From: Palaemon carinicauda
Lineage: Eukaryota > Arthropoda > Malacostraca > Decapoda > Palaemonidae
Length of the DNA: 64,000 nt
Direction of reading: 5' to 3'
NCBI RefSeq assembly: GCF_036898095.1
Contig: NC_090751.1
Location: 71,660,970-71,724,969, forward strand
Below the pieces are notes generated by a model. The model saw nothing but the letters and a program-made list of their open reading frames with translations, was not told the DNA's origin and made no database searches. Made by a program: the position numbers and the translations under genes. This document shows, piece after piece, positions 26,930-38,803 of this stretch (position 1 is its first letter; every line of letters starts with the position of its first letter).

Positions 26930-28070
26930 GTGAAATAGGGTGCCCTGCTTTTGAAAGGCGTACTGTAGGCGGGTCATCTTGCAGGAGATATGAAGGTTTT
27001 ATGCAATCAATGGAGACTCAGTCTTCTTTGCCACACATGCTGAGGAGGAATGCTTTCGGAGTACGACGGATCATGAGGAAAGGACCCTTGTAACGGGGCA
27101 TTAATGGTGGCTTGCTAGTGTAGTTGCATTAGAAAACATACGTTGCCGAATGCAGATCTGTCGGTATGTGTTGCTTAGCTGGGGGCTTGAAAGTATGATG
27201 GCATGGCGTAAATATTCCTGCAAAGTGACGTAGGAGCTAGAGATTGTCGGAGGAGGTTGGCGATGGAAAAAATTTGGCAGGGAAGACTAATGGGTCGCCA
27301 TACACCATTCAGCTGCCAAGACATCCAGAGCATCTTTAGGAGAGGTTCTTGGTCCCAGGAAGACACAAGGTGGCTGGGTAAATCAGTTTGAGTTCTTGCA
27401 GCAGGATATCAAAGCTGCTTTGAGGGTACAGTGAAAACGTTCAACCATACCGTTGGTTGTATGAGGTTGTCTGATGAAGGGTGATACCCAGAAGATTCGC
27501 TAATGATTTCCACAATTGAGAGGTGAAAGTGGCACCCCAGTCGGAAGTAATATGCTCAGGGATACCAAATCTTGCTATACATCGTGAGAGTAAGGCAGAA
27601 GTACACGAGGCAGACGTTGCAGTTTCCATGAGAATGGCTTCAGGCCAACGAGTGGAGCGGTCAATGACGGTAAATAGGTAATGATGTCCTTGTGATGTGG
27701 GTAGGGGACCTACATCATTGGTGTAAATGTAAGAAAATTGCTGCTGAGGTTGAGGAAAGGTGGACACTCTTGAATCCATGTGTCGATGTACTTTTGAGGT
27801 TTGGCATGAAATAGAGGTGTGTACTCAATCCTTAGCATCCTTAGTAATGCCATGCCAAATGAACTTTGACTTCAACAGCTGTGCAGTAGAACTGCGCGAG
27901 GGATGTGAAAGGCTGTGAATGAAATCAAACACTAGTTGGCACATGGGATAAGGTATCCGCGGTCTAGGTCCACTAATATTGACGCCACGTTGGAATTGTT
28001 GAGAGGAATGTCCTACATGCTTGATACTCTGGATCTTTTGTTGGGCTTCTGCCAAGGCATTGTAATCCAA
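26930..28070 (-). pseudogene. Gypsy A2 integrase
   Basis: Minus-strand words: CQLVFDFIHSLSHPSRSSTAQLL with KFIWHGITKD (zinc-binding to core linker, 27825-27950), IYTNDVGPLPTSQGHHYLF (first catalytic Asp), STRWPEAILMETATS, and GIPEHITSDWGATFTSQLWKSL (second Asp). The usual RG before the second catalytic region has become WG. The C-terminal part (27175-27366 and lower) is in shifted frames. The core is open for 112 codons (27441-27779) but is not joined in frame to the rest. Confidence 0.85.
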
Positions 28071-28575
28071 TCCTAAGTGACTGGTGGCTAATGTGTTTCC
28101 TGACAAGGTATCGGCAACATGATACATGCTGAAGGGTAGAATTGTATTCAGCCATGGCAGAGAGATGTCGGTGTTGACGGGTGGACCAGAGCTGGACTGT
28201 CGAGTGAAGGCATGCACCGGAGGCATGTGGTGCGTGCGAATGACGAAGGGCGCACCTTCCAAGTAGTGGCAAAAGTGACAAACAGCAAAGTGCACTGCCA
28301 GCATTTCACGGTCGAAGATAGAGTGGCTGTATTACACCTTGGACAGTTTTCTTCTAAAAAAGGTCATTGGGGTGGGTGAGCCGTTGTCCACCTGCTTGAG
28401 GACTGCCCCAAAAGCAACGTCGCTGGCATTGGAGGTAGAGAAGGTGAGGTGCACGTGGCACAGAAAAAATGAGAGCAACAATGGTTGATAGGGCATTTTT
28501 TTGCATTGCAGAAGGAGGTTTCTTGAAAGGGTTTCCACTTCAGGTCTTTTGGCTTGCCCTTGAGGAAGGCGTGTA
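28070..28575 (-). pseudogene. Gypsy A2 RNase H and RT thumb
   Basis: MPAVMLLHAFLKGKPKDLKW (28540-28594) is the end of the RT connection region. STSNASDVAFGAVLKQVD and FRRKLSKV (28332-28450), then MLAVHFAVCHFCHYLEGAP (28260-28304), are RNase H. The upstream RT (YVDD palm and fingers) is absent because the sequence passes directly into gag at about 28576. Confidence 0.84.
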
Positions 28576-28576
28576 G

Positions 28577-29306
28577 TAGCATAACTGCAGGCAATGGATG
28601 TCAGTAAGTGGCTGGAGAGGTCGAGGGTTTGTGTGTAACGAGGGGTGGTATATGTGGGTGGTGGGCGTTTTTGTCATAGAGAGGGCGTCTGTCTCCTACT
28701 GCATTCATGTCAGCTTTGGTTGATGTTTAATAGTTGTCCACTTCTTCAGAAGTGGAGGCATTGATGGAGATGGTGAAGTGGCTGTCCATCGACTTTGGTT
28801 ATCAGATTCTTCATGGGCAAACTATCGACATTGGGAATGGCAGCATGTACAGTTTAGGTAGCAATGTACCCAAAGGGCCAAAGTAGACTCACTTGATGAG
28901 GAGAGCCGTCAGCAGCAGGTTGCAGGCGAATAATACTTGCCATTTCCCTAAAATTAACGAGGTTTTTAGTTCCTAAACTGTTGTTGAGAGAGCTGAAAAA
29001 GATTTGCTAAGTGGGCAGCTGGTGATGTCAAGTACTGGTCTAGGAGGTATGATTTGAGGTCTTTGTACTTTATGGGGGTATCCCCTTGTTTGCACAGCCA
29101 ATTGAAGACTTCTAGGAAAGTTTCCTTGGGGAGTGCAGCGAGAACATAATCTGCTTTGGTGTTTGACTGAATTGCCCACTTTATGCGAAAATGGACTTCA
29201 GCACGCTGAAACCAGGAAAACGCTTCTAAGCTGGCTAAAGACGGTAGTTTCAGGTGCATGGCATTGATAGCAGAGTCAGTGTCTGAGGGGGAAGGTGAGA
29301 GGGAGC
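28577..29306 (-). pseudogene. Gypsy A2 gag
   Basis: A 120-codon open stretch (28966-29328) has SDTDSAINAMHLKLPSLAS, then FQRAEVHFRIKWAIQSN, KADYVLAALPKETFLEVFNW and LANLFQLSQQQ, typical of gypsy gag with an N-terminal capsid region. Further downstream words lie near 28860-28930 and 28577-28640 in other frames. The zinc-knuckle region is cut by the junction to RT. Confidence 0.83.
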
Positions 29307-29522
29307 TGAGAGACTCTCGTGATTGCAACTAAATTTACATCAACAGAAAGTGAGCATTTATAACATCAGTTTCAGTGAAAGAAAAAATTAAAACAGATTG
29401 ATGCAAGGAGATACAGTGATAACAGGTTATCAGTACAATGGAAGAGCGATAACGGCAATTTAAAGAAAAGAAACAAAAATATCGTTACAGTGTACAAGCC
29501 TGTGTGCTACATGTGTGGTACA
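29307..29522 (-). repeat. 5' LTR of gypsy A2
   Basis: Partner of 26662-26901. It is about 20 bp shorter because the end next to gag has been lost, and the primer-binding site is not recognisable. Confidence 0.82.
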
Positions 29523-29526
29523 GGAG

Positions 29527-30305
29527 AAGCAGCAGATCGTAAATCAGTGTGACCTTAACAAAGAATGATTTCATTTCACGTCTAAAAAGAAGTTTAATGT
29601 TGTTCATTAAGATATTAAAGTCAAAATATCTTTTTATGAGAACTGCATGTTTTATGTGAGAGGATGGTGAATGTCCTTTGAAATTTGATGGGGATTATAC
29701 AGGTATCTTTATTCATTTGTTGAAAATCAAAGAACGTATCTTTGAGAGGCCATAGTAATAGAGGATAGCAGGGTTGATTATTTCAAAGAATTCCCAAAAA
29801 ATCTTTTCTTTCACCTCTTATTGATTTTTCTAACTTGTAGAACTGCGATGATCTCATTTAGGCGTCTTTTATCAATTTCATAATCTTTTATAATGAGGGA
29901 ATCTAATTGATGATGATATCTATATTCAAATGTACCATTTCCTCATCTTTATCAGATTTGGTAGTGAAGACATCAACTGGCAATTACTATTGCTATACGA
30001 TTTTCATATACTCCCTCCCCATGAATGTCTAAAATGTTTTTGTTCCATAGGTGTCAGGAAATTCTCGGCGGTCTTCCAAATTCCCTTTCGAAACAGTGCT
30101 ACTTAACTTTCTTGATCAATTGACTAGAAAAATAAATGTCTTGCCACCTTCATCCACAGGCTTCGTTCATATTTCCAAGGTCAGTGGATCCTTTCATTGA
30201 CTTCTTAATTGGGAACTAGGTTCTGCTGGTGTCAAAAAAAGTTAGCAGGACCATCATTCTTACTCATAAAGACTCAACGGTAAAGTAGAGGATTATATCC
30301 CGAGG
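29527..30305. other. Non-coding AT-rich DNA
   Basis: No supportable gene or element between gypsy A2 and the ATT array. Confidence 0.55.
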
Positions 30306-30307
30306 CA

Positions 30308-30309
<2 letters not shown>

Positions 30310-30366
<57 letters not shown>

Positions 30367-31010
30367 GCTAAGCTACAGCGCTAGTTGGAAAAGCAAGAAG
30401 CTTTAAGCCCACAAGATTCCACAGGGTAAAAAAATCAAATGAAGAAAGGAAAAACTAACTACAAGAGAAACAATGAACAACCAAAATAAAACATTCTAAG
30501 AACAGCATCAACATTAAAATAGATTTTCATATATAAACCATAAAAAATAAAAACAAAACAAAAGGGAGAGAAATAAGATAGAATAGTGCGCCTGGGTGCA
30601 CCGTCAAGCAAGAGAACTGAAGACAATGGAATACTGGTACAGAGTATATGGCAATATTCAAGATTAGAGAACAATGGTTTGAATTTGGATGTCCCTCTCT
30701 TATAAGAGCTGCCTACCATAGCTAAAGAATCTCTTCTACCCTTACCAAGAGGAAAGTAGCCATTGAACAATTATAGTGCAATAGATAACCCCTTGAATGA
30801 AGAAGAATTGTTTGGTAATCTCAGTGTTGTCAGGCGTATAAGGACAAAAGAGATTGTGGAAAGAATCAGCCCGACTATTCAGTGTGTACAGCCAAAATAA
30901 AAATAAGCAGTAACCAGAGAGAGGGATCCAATGTAGTACTGTCTGGCCAGTCTAGGAACCCAATATTTATTACTCTCTAGCAGTAGTACCTCAATGGGTG
31001 GCTGATGCCT
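30310..31010 (-). mobile_element. Interspersed retroposon sharing a LINE 3' tail
   Basis: Read on the minus strand, it ends GCTTTTCCAACTAGCGCTGTAGCTTAGCTAATAATAAT with an ATT/AAT array (30310-30366). The LINE at 53530-55623 ends with almost the same words (GCTTTTCCAACGAGGGTTG, TAGCTTAGCTAGTAATAAT). The 5' head (30930-31010) matches 15283-15450. The body has no RT words. This is the pattern of a SINE or truncated relative that uses a LINE tail for mobilisation. Confidence 0.72.
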
Positions 31011-31029
31011 TGGCCAACCTACCACAGCT

Positions 31030-31392
31030 AAGTAAGGTCTGGAAGTGTTTGTCCTTGGATGAAATTAAAGCTAATCACAGCACTAGCTTACTCAGCAGAG
31101 GCAAGTATTACCAATCTTTAATAGTGACACATGTGGATGGCATGCAAAGCACATCCATGTACCACTCACCAGAACAAAGGAGCAATGAGATAATGTTTAA
31201 TTGCAAGTGAAGGGAGTCACGGAGGAACAAAGACCATTTGAGGGATGTGATATAAATTGACCTGGCAGGTGGTACACGGAGTACAAGGGTAAGTGATGAT
31301 GTCATGGGTTGGTAATACTTGCCTCCACTAAGTGATCTCGCAATGTGATTGGCTCTAATTTCGTCCTGAGACAAACATTTCCAAATTTCACT
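31030..31392. repeat. Foldback inverted repeat pair
   Basis: The left arm 31030-31117 and the reverse complement of the right arm 31306-31392 share GGAAATGTTTGTC/GGAAGTGTTTGTC, GAAATTA.AGC.AATCACA and GAGGCAAGTATTACCAA. I judge the identity at about three quarters by eye. The 190-bp spacer shows no gene. It could be a foldback element or two inverted copies of one repeat. Confidence 0.75.
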
Positions 31393-31484
31393 AAAATGCA
31401 ACCTCTCCCCGGTACTATCTCCTTTGAAAAATAAATAAAGTAGCCTGTTAACAAACGTTCCTTTGGAGGAAACAGTCGAGAGTG

Positions 31485-31670
31485 ATCTTGCATGTCTTTC
31501 AAGAAACTATTGAAGTTGGCTGTCCTGAACATGGCCCTTGTTTTCAATGGGGAATTAAATAAAAAGGTTGATGGGATAGCTATGGGTTACCAACGTTTGC
31601 CAATATTTCCATGTGATCCCTGGAGGAGACCATACTGGAAAATTGTCTCTTATTATGAACACCATGCTAA
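31485..31670 (+). pseudogene. Penelope-like reverse transcriptase fragment
   Basis: The plus strand reads FKKLLKLAVLNMALVFNGEL then NKKVDGIAMG. After a frameshift it continues LPTFANISM and SLEETILENC. Penelope-like RTs have a VDGVAMGSPLGPTLANIF-type motif just before the catalytic YVDD region, and this fragment fits that stretch. It is about 180 bp, has a frameshift and ends at the truncated gypsy A3 boundary. Confidence 0.7.
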
Positions 31671-31671
31671 A

Positions 31672-32036
31672 GAGAGGAATACTGTAGGTGGGTCATATGA
31701 CATGAGATTTGCAGGTTTTAGACGATCAATGCAGAAAGCCTTCGATATATGATGGATCACGAGGAAAGGGACTGTGTAGGGGTTAGTTAGCGGTGGCTTG
31801 CTAGTGTTGTTGTACAGGAAAACATGCGTTGCTGAATATAGATTTGTCGGTATGTGTTGCTTAGCTGGGGGCTTATAAGTCTGGCGGGATGAAGTAAATT
31901 TTCCTACAATGTGATGTAGGTGCTGGAGATTGTCGGAGAAGGTTGTAGATGGAATAAAATCAGCAGGCAGTACCAATGGGTCGCCATACACCCTTTCAGC
32001 TTCCGAGACATACAGGGTATTATTAGGAGTGGTCCT
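31672..32036 (-). pseudogene. Gypsy A3 integrase C-terminus, left of the nested gypsy B
   Basis: Minus-strand words MYGDPLVLPADFIPSTTFSD, KQHIPTNLYSATHVFL, SKPPLTNPYTVPFLVIHH and CIDRLKPANL match the integrase tail of A1 (152-611). The segment stops exactly at GTCCT (32032-32036). The rest of the integrase resumes at 50129 after gypsy B. The 3' LTR of this copy is missing on the left. Confidence 0.85.
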
Positions 32037-32312
32037 TGTAGATTATAATAATATTGTCTTACATATATGCACTCTTTACTTTTCATAAGTTTAGTATGTT
32101 ACAAATGCATGTGCATGAGTCGTGCTGTCAGCACTCCGTGTATGTGCATGATCAGTCATCTTGCTTCTTGTCATGAGCTGTTCACCTTGCAGAGCACCAC
32201 TGTACATAACCCCTTTGCTGTGTGAAATAACCACAACCTACAATTCAGGATTTTATTTATTCATACCTGCAATCATCTAACTTCATCTACAAAACCTCAT
32301 CATATATCACTA
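32037..32312 (+). repeat. 5' LTR of gypsy B
   Basis: This 276-bp block starts TGTAGATTATAATAATATTG and ends TATCACTA. It aligns with 49897-50128 and is longer by an extra segment at about 32224-32280. Confidence 0.88.
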
Positions 32313-32330
32313 TGGCGCAGTGACAAAACC
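32313..32330 (+). other. Gypsy B primer-binding site
   Basis: TGGCGCAGTGACAAAACC directly follows the 5' LTR. Starting with TGG (complement of tRNA 3' CCA) at this place is the expected design for priming minus-strand DNA. The tRNA was not identified. Confidence 0.65.
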
Positions 32331-32807
32331 ATTCAGCTTTAAGGGAACAGGGGGATCCAGCCTTTGCATCGGGGCTCCATTTCCCGTCGACCACATGTGG
32401 ATTTTAGTGTTTGTGCTTTGCTTGTGAACCATTGATACAATGCCAATGTATTGTGGTATTGGTGATTTTATTTTAGTAGGTAGAATTTCTCTTGTGTGTC
32501 GTGCCCTTCTTCACGCCCCATCTAAGAACCTTTTTACCCCTACCATCTCCAGAATTCAAGTTCCAGGCACTCTTCCTCATCACCGGAAACACACGGCCCG
32601 CTGACCGGCTCATTAAGTGACAGTGGTCAGTTGTCTCACTTCATGCCCCACCTATGAGCCCTCCTACACTTGCTCGTGTTGCCATTTGCCACTGGTGATT
32701 TACAGTAATTTAAAAATAATAATGGTACAAAGTCCCTTATCTTTTTGTCTTTTCTTTTAAATTGTGGGCGATAGCTTAATAGGATTTATAATGTTTACTA
32801 CCTCACA

Positions 32808-34130
32808 TCAAGACGAATCTTGGGATATGTAACATGACCAGGCCAATGACGACCGCCAGCTACCTTCACACCCAGCTTCACCAAGAGAATGTCGAACTCC
32901 ACTAGGTTTTTCAATGCTGGAAACCCCGCCTTTGCTCTCACCACACCTGACTATGCTGCCTTCAACAGCTACAGGTGGGGATTTAAGGCTCCTCATCAAA
33001 TACCTGGAGGTATATCGACAGGTTTAGTTTGGCTACACATTGGACAGAGGAGGCTCAATGTCATCACGAGGAGGAATTACGCAGCCAAGAGGACTATATA
33101 AGAAGAGAAGAGGAAGCCCAGCATTTCACTGCTTTGTTTCAGCTACTCATGGTCAACCCTGCCCACCAGCTAGCAACACCACCGGACTCGGAACAATATT
33201 CAACCTAATCCTCAGTACCTTTGTCCGTTCAGCCAGCACCTCACAAAAAGCTATCGCCCAGACCACATCGCCCTTACGTCTCGACACCACATATCAAGTA
33301 TTTAGGGAATGGCGTAGAGGCTGGGATGACTAAAGTGTAATGGTGGACCTAGGCACTTTACCTACCAGGAAGCAGTCAATGAAACTCCGCATGCGCCTCA
33401 GCCTGGAGACCCAAAGGTCACTCGAACACACTGTCAACGTGCCACCAGACACAGATCGGAGCGTGGAGGAAATCTTGAAGGTTCTCTAGGAACACACCAA
33501 GATCTTATGAAATTAAGCTTTATGTCCCAGGGACCTGCTTTCCTGCAAACAGAGGGAAGGGGAAAGCTTCAGCAATTTCTACGTCAGACTGAAGTAGGTA
33601 GCTAAAGAAATTGATGTCCCTCCTGGCCAGTCTGCTACTTATGAAGAAACTCACCTAAAGATGATCATCATTATGGGAGTCAGGGACGAGGAGCTCACAC
33701 AAAAACTTATTGCCCTGGACTCTTCAATGAATGTCACTCCTATGAGGCCACAAGGACAGCCACGACTGCCATACGTGCCCCACCTAAAATGTGTGCTGTC
33801 TATACCTACAAAATCTAAAGGACATGGGAGTAAAGCTACTACTTCTCATCTAAACCAAAACAGGTACACTTTGTCCGGCTGCCGAGTGCGTATGCAGAAA
33901 CTGTTCTGGCAAGGGACACTGGCGTAAGACCTCAAAGTATCCTGCAAACAAGGCCACATGCAGACACTATGGCCATGTGGGACACTACGACAGATGTTGC
34001 CAACAACAGATGAATGCCAAGCAAGGTGGCCCACTCAATGTCACACCCCCTTCGAGCAAGCCCTCTAATTGTCGCAAGGTTGAGACCTTTTCTACAACAA
34101 CTTGCCTCTCACCAGCGCCCATATCCCTCG
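32808..34130 (+). pseudogene. Gypsy B gag, multiple stops
   Basis: Plus-strand gag words run through several frames: MSNSTRFFNAGNPAF (32889), LRLDTTYQVFREWRRGWDD (33275-33331), LSLETQRSLEHTVNVPP (33395-33445), EGESFSNFYVRLK (33550-33590), and KMIIIMGVRDEELTQKLIAL (33658-33717). Two zinc-knuckle remnants, CRNCSGKGHW and CRHYGHVGHYDRC, lie at 33893-34000. Capsid followed by CCHC knuckles is the gypsy gag layout. Several in-frame stops (for example after RRGWDD) show decay. Confidence 0.82.
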
Positions 34131-34144
34131 ACCTCACCTAAAAG

Positions 34145-34500
34145 GGTGAGACATCCAAGATTATGATGCTGCTAGACACAGGAGCCGATTTATCAGTGGT
34201 GGGTCCTCAGCATTTGGAACTTCTTCTAATCACCAGGAATGAGCTACAACTTTCTACCACCTCGATGACACTCACAGCAGATGGAACACAGATGATACCA
34301 GCTTTAGGTACCTTTAAGGCCACTCTGTTTTTGGCCAACCAATCCTGTCAAGCTGCGATCCAAGTCCATGAAGGTATTCAGATGCCACTCCTGTCCTACG
34401 CACATTGCAAGGAGTTAGCCATCATCCCACAAGACTTTCCACGACCCATCCTACAGGATGTCCACATGAACAGATGTAAGGACCTACCGGCAGATCCACC
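34145..34500 (+). pseudogene. Gypsy B aspartic protease
   Basis: An open stretch of 132 codons (34163-34561) begins MMLLDTGADLSVVGP, where DTGA is the protease active site at about 34175. LTADGTQMIPALGTFKATL follows, with a decayed end at IQMPLLSYAHCKELAI (the usual ILGxDFL word is changed). The enzyme would cut Gag-Pol. The domain is open, but its neighbours are not. Confidence 0.83.
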
Positions 34501-35065
34501 ACGCTTTCTGCGAACCTGTCAAGAAAGAATGAGAGTCTATGGTCCAGCAGGGCATCATTAATCCTTGTGGAGACATGCTATCAGAATGGGGCCACCCTCT
34601 AGTTGTCGTCCCAAAGGCCAATGGAGATAGCATCACAAGTCTCCAGACCGGCCCACCTTTCACCCACATCCATAGCTGCTGTCAATGCTGTCCATTCCTT
34701 CCCTAAATTCTTCAGCACTGCGGACGCTCTACACGGTTACTGGCAGATAGAGCTAGCGGAGGAGGACTGTCATCTCACCACTTTTATTACTCCTTATGGA
34801 TGCTTCCAGCATTGCTGAGGACCTATATGCTTCACTGCCAACGGTGAGGCCTACTGTTACTGTGACCTCCAGGGCATGAAGAAATGTGTCAAGGTTATCG
34901 ATGACATTCTCATCTTTGACGACTACCTACTGACACATTACCATAGGATCCATGAATTACTCACTCGCTGCCGCAAAAACGACATCACTGTCAAATGAGA
35001 TAAGTAAGTTCATAGTAGCAGAGACTCAAGTGAATTTCTGTGGATTCACCCTTTCCGAAGAAGAC
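34500..35065 (+). pseudogene. Gypsy B reverse transcriptase, first part
   Basis: Words in changing frames: WGHPLVVVPKANGD (about 34588), CPFLP-FSTADALHGYWQIELAEED (34700-34770), TTFITPYGCFQHC, VKVIDDILIFDDYL where IDD replaces the catalytic YxDD (34890-34930), and FCGFTLSEEDHG (35037-35065). The frame then ends at a run of G residues. RT continues at 47735 with VNQLAEFTPDIA, so about 12.6 kb has been inserted between. Confidence 0.84.
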
Positions 35066-35085
35066 CATGGACGTAGAAGTAGGGG

Positions 35086-35489
<404 letters not shown>

Positions 35490-35636
35490 TATATCTGTAT
35501 ACACATATACAGCAGCAAATTTTCTTAGCGCGTGAATCCATCATCTTTTCTCCCTTCCCTCGCTCAGTTTGTAATTTCTAGAGATCCATTCTGTTATTTT
35601 CTTAGTCCATATATTATCTACCATTATCATTATATG

Positions 35637-38025
35637 TCATGCCCACATCCATTTTTTTCTCTTACATGTTATTAGAATATCCTCTACTTTAGTTTGTTCT
35701 CGAATCCATGCTACTCTTCTTCTGTCTCCTAGATGTATGCCCATCATTATTCTTTGTAGAGCTATTTGAGTTGTAACTACCTTATGGTTTGAGGCTTTAG
35801 TAGGTCTCAATTTTCTGATGCACAAGTTAATACTGGTGGGACCATCTGATTGAATACTTTTCTTTTCAATGAAACCAACAACTCTCTACTTGCCGCTATT
35901 CCATTATTCAATTTCGGTCTCATGTCGATGGGAAACCCTTGTGTATGTCATAAGTACGCATATTCCTTAACAAGCTTTTCAGCTTAGTCCATAACACTTA
36001 TTTGTTATCTCTCTGCTTTTTCATTGAACATTATCTTAGTTTTACTTTTCTTCAGTTTCTGTCCTACATTTTTGCTTTCTCTATTCAAACTTCTATCACT
36101 AAATAGAACTAAATCTTCTGCAAATTTGAAGTTGTTAAGGTATTGCCAAGAATGTTAATTCCTACAATTTCTCAATCTAAATTCTTAAAAAACTTCTAAG
36201 AAACCTGTGAATAATTTGAGAGATAGGGTCTCCTTTTCTAACTCTTTTTCTCAATTGGAATTCTTTACTAAATTTATGTATTTCTAGGATTGCTTAACTA
36301 TCCATAAAGGCATATTCAAGTGTTCTAACATAAGTATCATATATTCCTGGTCTCTGAAGTGCTTTCATTATTCTTAAAGTTTTGATCGAATCAAAAGCTT
36401 TCTTATAGTCTTTAAATGCCAAACATAGTGATTTGTCCTAGTTGATTTTTCAATGACATGGTTAATGTACTCTCTTGGTTGATTGAAGTCTACTTTCTTT
36501 CCTTTTTGCCAAATTTGATCTTGGTAAATATTTCATTTATTACTGACAGTGAACTTATTTGGCAGTAATTTTTCAGGTGTTTTGTGTGTCTCTTTTTGTG
36601 AATGATAAAATTAGATTTTTTCTAAAATGAAAATATACAACAGTATTGTAAACATTTTGTGTAAAGTTCGGCAAGATTTACTATTGTGAAATATCCTCCA
36701 TCTATAAATCATGTGTTAGGCCATCTTCTAATTTTTTTTTTCTTACTTTTACTCTTACTTTGGGTACCGGCTCAGGTGTTTCACTATTTCTATCAGAAAA
36801 GATTTTTCCTTATATCACTGTTGTATAGCATTGCATAGAAATCCTATACCATTTTTTCCCTCAATTTTCATCTGTTAATGCAAATATCTGTTGGCACCCT
36901 GTTCCAAGTCTTCTTTTCATTAACTTGATGTTTCTTCCTCTCTTTAATTTTTCGTCTGATTTTGATTGCAAATGTCTTGTGTTTTTTTGTGTGTATGGTT
37001 TTGGATAATTTTGCTAATTCAACTTTATATCTGTTGGATTTTACCCTCATTTACAGTCCTTTATTAGATATTTGGTGTTTTCTGGAAACTATTCTTTATC
37101 TTGTTGAAAAACCTTTCCAGCTATCTCTTGGACCCATTCACATACAAATTTTGTTAAATTACTACTAATTTAGTCTTTATTTGCCTCCATTTTTTTTATG
37201 TATCCAGGAGTACCAATTTTGTACTGATTAACTAAACTCGTCATATTTTTCTTTTATTGCAGGAGTGTTTAATTTCTTTCGTAATTTTTTCTTTCTTTCC
37301 TCATATCTACAAAAATTTATTTCTTACAATTCTATGGTCACTTGAATTTAACCTTTTTAGCACGGCTATATCTTTAAGAAAATTATTTTTTTTTTTTCAC
37401 TGATGATGAAATTTATTTTTTTCCCTTAATGGTTGTCTTCTTTCTTTCTATTTTATATGTTCCTTTTTATAAAAAATGGTGTTTAAGATTTTAAAATTTG
37501 TTTCTTTCAGCAAATTATACAAGCATGTCGCCTCTGTTACTTCTTGCGCCTTCTCCAAATTTGCCTACAGCTGATTCTCCTCTCTTCATTCGCTCTACTT
37601 TGTCATGGTAATTCCCCAAAATAAATGTAAATGGAGTATTATGTTTTTTTTCCGGATATCCCTAAATAGTTTGTCTTTCTTTCTCAGTTGCTGGGGCATA
37701 CATGTGAATGATCTTCCTTTTATACTTTTTATTTCGTTTGATAATGAATCCGGCAAGTCTATCACTGATACTATAAAATTCTTCTATGTTGCCTTTACAA
37801 TTTTTATTAACGAGAAAACCCACTTCATTTTCTTTGTTCTTTTCATGTCATTTCATGCAAAAGACATGGCTCTCTTTTAACTATATAGCCTATAAGATTT
37901 CCCATTTCTCATTTCACTTAATCCTATTGTATCCCAATTCATTACTTTCAGCTCCTCTATTAACTCAGCAACATCATCCCTACACAGGGTCCTGATGTGT
38001 ATGTTGGAAGCTTCAGTTTTCAAAG
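35637..38025 (-). pseudogene. RTE-like LINE, near full length but decayed
   Basis: Read from 38025 downward: [21 protein letters not shown] and [21 protein letters not shown], the endonuclease start and close kin of the plus-strand copy at 15724. The region ends with QIALQRIMMGIHLGDRRRVAWI, REQTKVEDILITCKRKKWMWA (35637-35825), the RTE C-terminal signature. Between them, frames are short. A KTKIMFNEKAER word near 36010-36060 and KAFDSIKTLRI-like motif-A sequence near 36380 place the RT. Stops prevent expression. It lies between two TA arrays. Confidence 0.8.
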
Positions 38026-38320
<295 letters not shown>

Positions 38321-38331
38321 TTTTGGGCTCA

Positions 38332-38662
38332 AGCCATGTCGTCCTGATGGAAGTTCCTATAGGGTAGCTTCCTAGGGTATATTACAACTACGGCGATATT
38401 CCCAGAGAATTTACCTTAAGGTACCAGAATTCTAACTCCTGGAGCGAGTATCCCTCGTGAAAGGGATATCGCGACATATCAGAGGACGTATTCTAGACAC
38501 GTCACATGGCAATCTACGACCTGAACAGAGATTCGTCTCGTGGGAGGGAGATTGACGAGATACGAATTCGGGAAAGAAAAAGGGGGAGCCGCTCCCAAGG
38601 CTTCCCAATCCCCCGATTCGTATGCGTGCCTGGCGCCAATCCTGGCGCCATCTGTATTCCTT
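38332..38662 (+). repeat. DIRS left inverted terminal repeat
   Basis: It runs AGCCATGTCGTCCTGATGGA through GGCGCCATCTGTATTCCTT and is the reverse complement of 46703-47033. By eye there are two differences: GTGAAAGGG versus GTGAACGGG, and CTCGTGGG versus CTCGTAGG. The outer tip TTTTGGGCTCA (38321-38331) is unique to this side. Confidence 0.95.
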
Positions 38663-38731
38663 TTTGCGTAGCTTAACAACTCGGTGTTTTTTCCTGTTTT
38701 TCTCGCAAATCTTGGATTTATTCAGCTTTTC

Positions 38732-38803
38732 ATGGCTTCTCCGTCTTCGTTGGCCTCGGATAAGTTGAGTATAGTGTCTGTTATGTATAAATGTAGGCTC
38801 TTG
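38732..38803 (+). CDS. Candidate first exon of DIRS gag (24 codons)
   Basis: ATG at 38732 opens MASPSSLASDKLSI and continues VSVMYKCRLL up to TTG|GTAAAA at 38803/38804, a plausible 5' splice site in phase 0. The frame would stop at TGA shortly after if unspliced. A strong acceptor, TTTTTTCTCTTTACAG, ends at 40859, also in phase 0 with the gag frame. Splicing would give the Cys-rich gag start one more Cys (YKCRLL before EDPPKCGNVFC). This is inference from splice-site and frame agreement; no transcript evidence is available here. Confidence 0.5.

Larger units (their letters stand above)
26662..29522 (-). mobile_element. Ty3/gypsy family A, copy A2, internally deleted
   Basis: LTRs lie at 26662-26901 (3') and 29307-29522 (5'), sharing GAGAGACTCTCGTG at one end and GTGTGCTACATGTG/GTATGCTACACGTG at the other. 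GGAG (26658-26661) and GGAG (29523-29526) form a short target duplication, or AGGAG if a shared A is counted. The interior holds integrase, RNase H, the RT thumb and gag on the minus strand. Protease and the RT fingers and palm are missing, with gag joined to RT at about 28576. Confidence 0.88.

Noticed and set aside
38339..38662. CRISPR-like or phage attachment structure
   Set aside because: The repeats are DIRS terminal repeats in a eukaryotic genome; there are no spacers or prokaryotic genes.
38479..38679. 66-codon frame nearly identical to the one at 46692-46886
   Set aside because: Both are the same sequence in the DIRS inverted repeats; the matching translations only show repeat identity.
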